Source of the DNA: Verrucomicrobiota bacterium
GTDB taxonomy: Bacteria; Verrucomicrobiota; Verrucomicrobiia; Opitutales; Intestinicryptomonadaceae
Reading direction: 5' to 3'
Assembly: GCA_003343565.1 (NCBI GenBank)
Contig: QALA01000035.1
Location: 1-57,418, forward strand
DNA length: 57,418 nt
The position numbers and the translations under genes were made by a program. Shown piece by piece: positions 1 to 7,079 of this stretch (positions are counted from its first letter, which is position 1; every line of letters begins with the position of its first letter). The notes beneath the pieces are model-generated. The model was not told the origin of the DNA. It made no database searches and saw only the letters and a list, made by a program, of their open reading frames with translations.

Positions 1-322
1 CGAGGAATAACCCCTCGCCTACATAATAAGATCGCCATTAAAATCCCGCAACGCACGCATAAGTTGTTGCGACGGTCTGCCCCTGCAGCGGAATTTAATT
101 ATTCTTGCCGCATCTCAGCCTGCGAGAAACGCAAAAGGCGAAGCGAAAAAAAAGGCGAGGAATAACCCCTCGCCTACATAATAAGATCGCCATTAAAATC
201 CCGCAACGCACGCAAGAGTTGTTGCGACGGTCTGCCCCTGTGGCGGAATTTAATTATTCTTACCGCATCGCAGACTGCGGGAAACGCAAAAGGCGACGCA
301 AAAAAAAGGCGGGGAATAACCG
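1..322. repeat. 155-bp tandem direct repeat, two copies plus a stub
   Basis: Copy 1 runs 1-155 and copy 2 runs 156-309. A third copy begins at 310 and decays after about 13 bases. The copies are nearly identical, with scattered substitutions. Each copy begins with an inverted repeat, GGCGAGG / CCTCGCC around a 7-nt loop, and then holds an AT-rich stretch and an A-run. The array may continue to the left of the window. Reading frames across it are low-complexity Arg/Lys-rich and not convincing as genes. The role is unknown. Confidence 0.85.
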
Positions 323-599
323 GCTTAACGTTCGCACAACCGGTTGCGAAAATAAAAAATACCGCCTTCATTCCCGACTATATTTTAGAAGGCGACACAT
401 ATTTCATGTCCTTAATTTTTCCGCAATATTCCATGCGCAAATTGCAATCGTCAATTTCCTCCCTGCGGGCCTCACCCAATTCAAAAAAATCCGAACCTTT
501 CATTCGGCCTTCACATGCGCGTAAAATAAGCCGCTCCACAAACAAATCTTTTTATAACGCCGCGCGGCCCATTGAAGCGGGCGGACATTTTGTCCGTCT
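323..599. other. Gene-free stretch between the repeat array and the SGNH gene
   Basis: I see no convincing gene here. At the right edge, 580-598 forms an 8-bp hairpin (GGCGGACA / TGTCCGTC, 3-nt loop). It abuts the stop codon of the minus-strand SGNH gene at 600 and could help end that operon, but no T-tract follows it on the minus strand. Confidence 0.4.
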
Positions 600-1886
600 T
601 CACTTGACCGCGCCGCTCGGCCCCATGTCCGATCCCGCCGGAACGATGTTTCCCTTTTCGTCCTTCGAGAGCTTCAAAATTTTAACAAGAGCGTCTCCTA
701 TGAAATCCGCGGGATTTTTTTGGTCGGAATCAAACATGGAAAAGAAGTCCATTTTGTTCTTCGCCGCATATTCCTCAAGGAATTTCGCGCGCGTCTGCGA
801 TCCTATCGTTCCCGCGGGAGCCGAACACAGCACGACCTTCACGTTCGGATACTCCGCCCTCAAGAAATTCATCATCTGCACAAACGCCCTCGTCCACCTT
901 TTGCCGTCCGCGTGCACGGGCTCCGGCTGAATGAACATTACATAGTCGTAGGGAAGAAGCGTCATCGCATACTTGAACATTCTGGCGAAGTCCGGATCGG
1001 TAATGCACTTGGAGGTCTCCCACGCGGAAATGTTGACGTGCTTCCCCGCCTTCTGCCGCAGGCTCCACGCGGCCCCGTGGGAAAAGCGCCCAGTCAAAAA
1101 GACGCGCTTGCCGACTTTGCTCTTCGTGTTCAGCCCCACGATGTTGCTAAAAACCGTGTCCTCGTTTATAACGGGGGCCGGCGAAAAGGCTTTCGCACGC
1201 ACGCGGGCCCCGCCCGACTTCGCGCCCTCGCGCTCTATCGCCTCGGCTATGGCCTTGCCCTGCATGTCGACGGCCTCCTTCTTGAAATGGTATTGGTCGC
1301 TCCAATACTTTTCCCTGTCGAGCGGGGCCATTATCGCGTTCAAATCCACAAAGGGCAGATTCATCTTGGCGGCGAGATTCGGAAGCGTCTTGTCGGGCTG
1401 AGAGCTCTGCGACTTTATCGGCGTGGTTCCCACTATTATAAGTTTGGAATCGGGCAATTTCTCGCGGATAAACTTCACCGCGTTTTCCATTGCCGCCACG
1501 CGCTCCGGGAGCGGCCTATGCCCGTGCAGCCCGTTGTTGAACGTAATGACGTCGTACGGCGCCTGTTCGAGAATCAGGTTGAGCGCATAAATGAAATCCG
1601 GATCGGCCGCGTCCATGGAGCTTGCCCAAAACGCCACCGAATATTTCCCCTTAAGCAGTTCGCGCACGCTCCTGTGGTTTGCGTTGCATATCGAATCGCC
1701 TATCATCAATACGCGGGGAAGCGACTTATCCCGCGCATCGTACATGCTAAAGCGCGACCAGTCTATCGACTCCTGCGGCTTCGGAGAGGGATCCGCCGGC
1801 TGGTATTTCTTGTACGTCAAATCCTCCGCAAAAAGAAACGCCGGCAATATCGAAGCAAAAACGGCAACATACAACGCTTTTTTCAC
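600..1886 (-). CDS. Secreted protein with tandem SGNH/GDSL-like domains, second domain degenerate
   Basis: The 428-residue protein has a signal peptide (residues 1-20, Lys-Lys then a hydrophobic run ending FLFA). Residues 58-226 form an SGNH hydrolase-like domain with GDSIC (nucleophile Ser65), an Asn-Asn-Gly around 117-119, and a late Asp197/His200 pair in SDQYH. Residues 260-405 repeat the same layout: RVLMIGDS in domain 1 corresponds to RVFLTGRFS, and DPDFIYAL to DPDFARMF. The second copy has no GDS serine. The start is GTG at 1886, overlapping the queH stop as GTGA, so translation is probably coupled. It is the last gene of a four-gene operon. The substrate is not predictable; the family includes esterases and carbohydrate acetyl-hydrolases. 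Export is inferred from the signal peptide. Confidence 0.8.
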   Translation of the reverse strand: MKKALYVAVFASILPAFLFAEDLTYKKYQPADPSPKPQESIDWSRFSMYDARDKSLPRVLMIGDSICNANHRSVRELLKGKYSVAFWASSMDAADPDFIYALNLILEQAPYDVITFNNGLHGHRPLPERVAAMENAVKFIREKLPDSKLIIVGTTPIKSQSSQPDKTLPNLAAKMNLPFVDLNAIMAPLDREKYWSDQYHFKKEAVDMQGKAIAEAIEREGAKSGGARVRAKAFSPAPVINEDTVFSNIVGLNTKSKVGKRVFLTGRFSHGAAWSLRQKAGKHVNISAWETSKCITDPDFARMFKYAMTLLPYDYVMFIQPEPVHADGKRWTRAFVQMMNFLRAEYPNVKVVLCSAPAGTIGSQTRAKFLEEYAAKNKMDFFSMFDSDQKNPADFIGDALVKILKLSKDEKGNIVPAGSDMGPSGAVK

Positions 1887-2533
1887 AATGTGGTTTCCTC
1901 CGTCATTGAATTTTGTTTTTTCATGCTAAATTCGCAACCGCAATAGCTCTGGTTGTAAAATCCGAATTGTTTTATTAGCGCATTGCGCCTGTTCTGCAAG
2001 CCTTCTTTGCGCCAGTTTCTGCCCCAGAAATCGAGGCCGGGAAACGCCGACACCGCGCTTTCTCCCGCGCGCTCTATCTGGCCCAAATCCTTCCAGCGCG
2101 ACGACGACAGCGTTGTCGCAACGCACCCGAATCCGTTTTCGGCCGCAAAGGCTGCCGTCGCGCGCAGGCGAAACTCAAAGCACCGCGCGCATCGCGCTCC
2201 GCGCTCAGGCTCGCTCTCCAAGCCGCGCACGCAGTCGAGCCAGGCGGCGCGGCAGGCCGGATAATCGGCCGAAGCCTCTATAAACTCCAATCCCGACATC
2301 TCCGCATGCCGCCTGCACTCCTGCCTGCGCTTCTCGTATTCCCCGTAGGGAAATATGTTCGGATTGAAGAAAAACATCGCAGGCCTTATCCCGTTGGCAA
2401 GCAGCGTCTCGACAATCGCGCAAGAACACGGCGCGCAACAGCAGTGCAACAGCAGCTTCGATGCCCCTCCGGGCGCCGAAACCTTCGGCGGCACAAATTT
2501 ATCCGCGCCGCAACAACCGCGGGATTCGCTCAA
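1883..2533 (-). CDS. queH: Epoxyqueuosine reductase QueH
   Basis: QueH (formerly DUF208) performs the last step of queuosine synthesis, reducing epoxyqueuosine to queuosine in the wobble position of GUN-anticodon tRNAs. Visible family signatures are the N-terminal LLLHCCCAPCS cysteine cluster, the PNIFPYGEY segment, the paired cysteines in RCARCFEFRL, a TTLSSSRWKD block and a C-terminal YCGCEFS. I chose TTG at 2533: its TTGA overlaps the stop of the upstream thioesterase, and GGAAAGGGGG lies just upstream. An ATG at 2587 would add 18 residues without a clear ribosome site. The gene is sandwiched in an operon with lipid and secreted functions, an unusual context for a tRNA enzyme. Function is secure; the start is less certain. 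Confidence 0.9.
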   Translation of the reverse strand: MSESRGCCGADKFVPPKVSAPGGASKLLLHCCCAPCSCAIVETLLANGIRPAMFFFNPNIFPYGEYEKRRQECRRHAEMSGLEFIEASADYPACRAAWLDCVRGLESEPERGARCARCFEFRLRATAAFAAENGFGCVATTLSSSRWKDLGQIERAGESAVSAFPGLDFWGRNWRKEGLQNRRNALIKQFGFYNQSYCGCEFSMKKQNSMTEETTL

Positions 2534-3294
2534 GGCTTCCCCCTTTCCGCCGCGGCGTTCGGCTGCCAGAAAGTGCGCATGGCGCAAAGCGCGGCCCCGT
2601 CGGAAACCCGCCTCAATAGGTGCGAAAAAGCGCCGTCTCCCCCCGCGGCCACGCTTTCAATCTCGTCGCCAAAACGCGCCTCACGCTCGAATTTTATCCG
2701 GTACGACTTCAGCGAATGGGCGAGCCTGTAATCCAAATCGAGCGCCTCCAACGCGCGCGGAATGTAGCGGACATTGTTCAGATGCATGTTGAAGTCCAAA
2801 TCGTCGAAGCGCACGGTTTGGACGAGCCTCCCGACGACCGGAGCGCCGTCCGGAATATCCATCTTGCAGACCGATTCCGCTTCCGGAAAGACTTCCTCTG
2901 CGCACGTTTCAAATTTTTCCGCGACGACGGCCGACCTCTGCGGGCGGTGCGTTTTCAAATCCGCCATGAGGTTGACGCTGTACCCGCGCGCAATTCTCCT
3001 GCCGTCGCAATGCGCCTCGAAATTGGTCCTCATTCTCACGGCCCCTATTTTATAGAGCCACACGGAGACTTCGACCGGGCTGCGCCAAAAGGGCATCGGG
3101 GGAAAGAACTCCACCCCGCCCTCGACCGTCAGCCATGTAAGACTGTCCGCCGCGATGTCGTACGCTGCGCACTTGCGCGCGGCGGCATATTCGGCAAAGC
3201 ACTCCTGAAAGTACATTCCCACGTAATAATCCTTCAGAAGGCACTCCGGAGTCATCTCCGAGCTTCTGACGCGATAGACGCTGCGAAATTTCAT
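2530..3294 (-). CDS. Acyl-ACP thioesterase (FAT family, double hotdog)
   Basis: This 254-residue protein matches bacterial acyl-ACP thioesterases, which hydrolyse acyl-ACP to free fatty acid and ACP in the cytoplasm. An N-terminal hotdog half contains a conserved Trp-Leu segment (SLTWLTVEGGVEFF). A second half carries VRFDDLDFNMHLNNVRY, whose Asp, Asn-x-His and following Asn match the family's catalytic pattern. The ATG at 3294 was chosen because GGAAG lies 2 bases upstream and the strong similarity begins there; the longer frame to 3462 only runs antisense into the neighbour's end. It lies 49 bp downstream of the PP2C phosphatase gene and overlaps queH by 4 bp. The chain length released cannot be read from the sequence. 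Confidence 0.85.
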   Translation of the reverse strand: MKFRSVYRVRSSEMTPECLLKDYYVGMYFQECFAEYAAARKCAAYDIAADSLTWLTVEGGVEFFPPMPFWRSPVEVSVWLYKIGAVRMRTNFEAHCDGRRIARGYSVNLMADLKTHRPQRSAVVAEKFETCAEEVFPEAESVCKMDIPDGAPVVGRLVQTVRFDDLDFNMHLNNVRYIPRALEALDLDYRLAHSLKSYRIKFEREARFGDEIESVAAGGDGAFSHLLRRVSDGAALCAMRTFWQPNAAAERGKP

Positions 3295-3343
3295 AACTTC
3301 CGAAAAAATTTTTACGCCGGCACCGACACCAATACCCGGCAGC

Positions 3344-5260
3344 TCAATTTCCCCTGTATGTGAAGGCGAGCATTGTGACGTCGTCGTACTGGGGTTCGCC
3401 CTCCGCGTATTCGGCAATCTCGCGCTCCATGTCCAGCAGAAGCTGGCGAACGCCGTCGCCATTGGCGCTCAAGCGGTTCAGACAATCGCGCAGGCGCTCC
3501 TCCCCGAACAGTTCGCCGCGCGAATTTTGCGCTTCGGTGACGCCGTCGGTGTAGAGAAATACGGAGTCGCCCGGACGCAAATCCAGCCGGAACGAGGAAT
3601 ACTGCGTGGAGTCCAGCGCGCCGACGACAAGATTCGGCTCGCACTTCAGATACTCCCACTCCCCCCCGACGCGGCGGATCAGAGGCGGATTGTGGCCGGC
3701 GTTCACGCACGTGAGCCTCCCCGAAGGGGAATCCAGCGAGCACAGGAACACCGACACGAAGAAATCCTGATCGTTGCTCTTGCATATCTGTTTGTTGACG
3801 CGGGTCATCAACGCCTCCGGGGAGAGGCCGGTCTGGCCCAGATTCCTTATCAGGGTGCTCGTTGTCATCATGAATAGCGCGGCCGGTATGCCCTTGCCGG
3901 AAACGTCGGCTATAAGGAACGCGAACCTCGAATCGTCCACCATGAAGAAGTCGTAAAAATCCCCGCCGACCTCCTTGGCGGCGGACATCGACGCGTATAT
4001 ATCGAAATCCCCGCGCTCCGGATACGGGGGAAAGACGTTCGGCAAGTTGGAGTGCTGTATCGACTTTGCGATTTCCAGCTCCGCCTCTATCCTGCGCTTT
4101 TCTGCGTTTATCTCCGTCATTTTTTCGACGTGCCTCTTGATGTCGCCCGTCATCTTGTTGAACGACTTTGCCAGAACGGAAAATTCCTCCGGAGAGGATA
4201 TTTCTATCTTTGCGTCCAAATCTCCGGCGCCGAACTGCGCGGTCTTTTTCAACAGGAGGGAAATCGGCTTGTTGAGGTTTGCCGAAAGCACCCTGTACAC
4301 GGCGTAGGTGATGCCGAAGCATATGACGATCAGGGCAAGAAACATTCCCCAAATGCGCCTTACCACGTCTCCGAGAAGCTCGTCGGCAGGCACGTTCATT
4401 ACGATGAGCATCTTGTTGTCCAGCGTCTTTGAAAACGTGAAGTAATCCCTGCCGCCGTAGGTCAAAATTTCGCCGTTTTTCACATCGCCGCGGTACCACT
4501 TTACCGAGGACAGCGAACGCCCTATGAATTTGCGCTGGATTCCCCCGTCGTGAAGAACGAGTATGAAATCGTTTCCCCTGTCGGCGAAGAGAAGCGAGCT
4601 GCTTTCCGTCGGAAGCACGGAACGCACTTTGTCTATTATGGAGTCGAGGCTCCAGTCCGCGGTGGACATGCCCACAAACTTTCCGTCGCCGTCGAGCATG
4701 CCGACTCCGACGGTTGTCATAAGGGCGTTCGATCCGGAAGTGTCGAAATACGGAGCCGTCCAGACTGCCTTGCGCCCGTCGAGCCCCGACGCCTTTACGG
4801 TCTTGTACCAGCCCTTGTCGGGGTAGTCGTATTTTTCCGTCTCGAAATCGCGGTCAATAACAATCTCCCCGTTTTTTTTAAGGGCGTACCGGCAAAATAG
4901 CCGGGAGTCCGGCTTTATGGAAAACGGCTCAAACCATATTCCTCCGCCGACGGCGATGGAATTGCCTTCAAAATACTTCAACAGCGAAAGCTCCATCAGA
5001 TCCGTCTCGCCGCGGCCGGAGGAAGCGGCCGCAAAAAAGACTTCGCCCATGCGCGCCAAACCCTTCGTAAATTCCTGAAGGCGCGTCGCCGTCTTATTGA
5101 CGCGCTCGCACAAAAACGACACCGCCAAACCGCACATTTCTATGCGCTGGCGCTTGTTCGCATTGTAGGACATTCGCAAAAGCGCCGCCCCGACAACGCA
5201 CAGAGCGGCAAACTGAACGACGCTTAAAAAAATTATTTTCGACTTTACCGACTTGAGCAT
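3344..5260 (-). CDS. Membrane sensor PP2C/SpoIIE-type serine phosphatase (Cache-HAMP-PP2C)
   Basis: The 638-residue protein has a membrane segment near residues 8-28 and an extracytoplasmic Cache-like sensor region of about 270 residues, including the dCache-type DYPDKGWYKTV motif. A second membrane segment follows near 300-325, then HAMP, a short coiled coil, and a C-terminal SpoIIE/RsbU phosphatase domain. The PP2C metal-site motifs are present: GGDFYDF, DVSGKG, YTDGVTEA and DDVTML. Proteins of this design dephosphorylate anti-sigma-factor antagonists in partner-switching pathways when a ligand binds outside. No anti-sigma kinase or antagonist is in this window, so the target is unknown. 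It is the first gene of the operon with the thioesterase, queH and the SGNH protein. Confidence 0.88.
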   Translation of the reverse strand: MLKSVKSKIIFLSVVQFAALCVVGAALLRMSYNANKRQRIEMCGLAVSFLCERVNKTATRLQEFTKGLARMGEVFFAAASSGRGETDLMELSLLKYFEGNSIAVGGGIWFEPFSIKPDSRLFCRYALKKNGEIVIDRDFETEKYDYPDKGWYKTVKASGLDGRKAVWTAPYFDTSGSNALMTTVGVGMLDGDGKFVGMSTADWSLDSIIDKVRSVLPTESSSLLFADRGNDFILVLHDGGIQRKFIGRSLSSVKWYRGDVKNGEILTYGGRDYFTFSKTLDNKMLIVMNVPADELLGDVVRRIWGMFLALIVICFGITYAVYRVLSANLNKPISLLLKKTAQFGAGDLDAKIEISSPEEFSVLAKSFNKMTGDIKRHVEKMTEINAEKRRIEAELEIAKSIQHSNLPNVFPPYPERGDFDIYASMSAAKEVGGDFYDFFMVDDSRFAFLIADVSGKGIPAALFMMTTSTLIRNLGQTGLSPEALMTRVNKQICKSNDQDFFVSVFLCSLDSPSGRLTCVNAGHNPPLIRRVGGEWEYLKCEPNLVVGALDSTQYSSFRLDLRPGDSVFLYTDGVTEAQNSRGELFGEERLRDCLNRLSANGDGVRQLLLDMEREIAEYAEGEPQYDDVTMLAFTYRGN

Positions 5261-5514
5261 ATCACGAGACTCTCACCGCTCCCCCCACGCGCCCCAACCG
5301 CACGCGCGCAAAATGCCCGCACAGCCGCGAAAATCCGGACGCAAAGCGAAAAAAATTTTCGCCGCGCTCAAACGGCATTCCGTCCAAACGAAAAAAATCC
5401 GCGAAAAAAAACGCCGGCAAAAAAAGGTTTTTCCAAAGCCGAAAATGCCGAAAGCGCGCGCGGGCGCAACGCCCGTTATAAAAAGGGGCGTTCGGGCAAA
5501 AACGACGGACAGGC

Positions 5515-5886
5515 CTATATCGAGCGGCAGTCGTTCTCGTCCTTTTGCTCGTATCCGGAGTCCTGGCGAACATGGTTTATATGGTTCTTTTTGGCGTAGG
5601 CGTTGTAGAAGTCATCGGCGCCCATGCCCAAAACCTGCGCCAGCGAAACGAGGAAGTGCAGCATATCGACAACCTCGACCTTCGCGTTTTGAATGTCGAA
5701 CTTCTGATACTTTGCCCACCATTTCCAGGGGACGGAATCCACCAATTCGCTGTTCTCCTGCTGGAGGGCGCGGCTGTAATTTAAAATCCACTTTACGCGC
5801 TCGCCTTCGTCCATATTTTCGGTATCGACGCCTATGCGCATGTTGAGCTCGCGCTGCATATTGAAAATTTCTTCCAATTTGTCCAT
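5515..5886 (-). CDS. Dimeric all-alpha dUTPase / MazG-like nucleotide pyrophosphohydrolase
   Basis: A 123-residue protein of the all-alpha NTP pyrophosphatase group. It hydrolyses dUTP, or a related nucleotide, to the monophosphate and pyrophosphate. The metal-binding signatures are visible: ENSE (ExxE) on one helix, then after PWKWWAKYQKF the second helix with EVVD (ExxD). The WxWW...K spacing and late KKNHINHVRQDSGY resemble dimeric dUTPases rather than MazG proper. The ATG at 5886 starts the similarity; the longer frame to 6033 adds an unconvincing hydrophobic leader. It is divergent from hpnH with about 165 bp between starts. Its product would keep dUTP low for DNA replication. Confidence 0.8.
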   Translation of the reverse strand: MDKLEEIFNMQRELNMRIGVDTENMDEGERVKWILNYSRALQQENSELVDSVPWKWWAKYQKFDIQNAKVEVVDMLHFLVSLAQVLGMGADDFYNAYAKKNHINHVRQDSGYEQKDENDCRSI

Positions 5887-6050
5887 AGACGTCGGATAAT
5901 TAGCGCGCCGGAGGCGATAGTCAAACCAAAATAAGCCCCGCCAAACCGACCTTCCAAAAAAATACCGATAGAGGAAAAAAGAGTTGAAGAATGCGGCGCA
6001 CATTCCATTCTTTATTGGATATTCACTCAACAATCACCTCGTACAAACCC

Positions 6051-7073
6051 ATGCCAATCCCCATTTCACAAATAGCCACCGTAGCCAAGTACGCCCTGTC
6101 CAATTCCATAAGGGGCAGGAAGAAATACCCGTTGGTTCTGATGCTCGAACCGCTGTTCCAATGCAATTTGGCCTGTTCGGGCTGCGGGAAAATCCAGTAC
6201 GAAAAAAACATTCTCGCCCTGCGCATGCCGAAGGAGAAGGCGTGGGCGGCCGCCGAGGAATGCGGAGCCCCCGTTGTGAGCATAGCCGGCGGCGAGCCCC
6301 TGCTCCACCCGGAAATGCCGGAAATGGTGGAGGGCTTCGTCAAGCGGCGCAAGTACGTTTACATGTGCACCAACGCGCAGATACTGGCTGCGAAAATCGA
6401 CAACTTCAAGCCGAGTAAATACCTCTCGATAGGAATACACCTCGACGGCACCAAGCGCATGCACGACAAGGGGGTCAACCGCGAGGGCGCGTACGACACC
6501 GCCGTGCGCGGAATGAAGGAGGCTCTCAAGCGCGGATTCCGCGTCACGACGAACACGACGATATTCAACAACGCCGACCCCGACGAAGTGCGCAAGTTTT
6601 TCGACGACATAACCGAGCTTGGGGTCGAGGGAATGATGGTTTCGCCGGGATTTCCCTACGAGAAGGCGCCGAATCAGGACATATTTCTGGAACGGAACAA
6701 GACCGTAAAGCTCTTCAAAAAAATACTCGGCAATCCCAATCCCAAGTGGAAGTTCAACCATTCGCCGGGATTTCTGGCGTTTCTCAAGGGCGAGCAGGAG
6801 TACGACTGCACTCCGTGGGGGAATCCCACCTACTCCATTCTCGGCTGGCAGAAGCCGTGCTACCTCATCAACGACGGCTACTGCAAGACGTACGCCGAAC
6901 TGATGTCGGAAATAGAGAAATACAGCCTGGGCAGAAACGGCACGCGCCCCGAATGCAAGGACTGCATGCTTCACAGCGGATACGAGCCCAGCGCTGTGCG
7001 CGACACATTCGGCGGAATCGGAGGGCTGTTGCGGACGATAAAGCACATGCGCAACTTCAAGAGGAAGATTTGA
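6051..7073 (+). CDS. hpnH: Adenosyl-hopene transferase HpnH, radical SAM
   Basis: HpnH joins the 5'-deoxyadenosyl radical of SAM to diploptene, giving adenosylhopane, the first step of C35 hopanoid side-chain synthesis. The radical SAM cluster CNLACSGC (CxxxCxxC) is near residue 37, followed by the GGEP motif (SIAGGEPLLH) and the family's LSIGIHLDGTKRMHD segment. C-terminal cysteines (CTPWG, PCYLI, ECKDC) are conserved in HpnH. Residues from MPIPISQ match the usual N-terminus, so ATG 6051 is used although no clear ribosome site precedes it; an upstream in-frame ATG at 5991 is less likely. It is followed after 6 bp by the DinG-type helicase. No squalene-hopene cyclase or other hpn gene is in the window. 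Confidence 0.9.
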   Translation: MPIPISQIATVAKYALSNSIRGRKKYPLVLMLEPLFQCNLACSGCGKIQYEKNILALRMPKEKAWAAAEECGAPVVSIAGGEPLLHPEMPEMVEGFVKRRKYVYMCTNAQILAAKIDNFKPSKYLSIGIHLDGTKRMHDKGVNREGAYDTAVRGMKEALKRGFRVTTNTTIFNNADPDEVRKFFDDITELGVEGMMVSPGFPYEKAPNQDIFLERNKTVKLFKKILGNPNPKWKFNHSPGFLAFLKGEQEYDCTPWGNPTYSILGWQKPCYLINDGYCKTYAELMSEIEKYSLGRNGTRPECKDCMLHSGYEPSAVRDTFGGIGGLLRTIKHMRNFKRKI

Positions 7074-7079
7074 GGTTTC

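Noticed and set aside
1..322. Possible CRISPR array
   Set aside because: The repeated unit is 155 bp and directly tandem, with no unique spacers of regular length.
105..524. 139-codon frame across the tandem repeat
   Set aside because: Its Lys/Arg-rich sequence follows the repeat units and has no start signal or family features.
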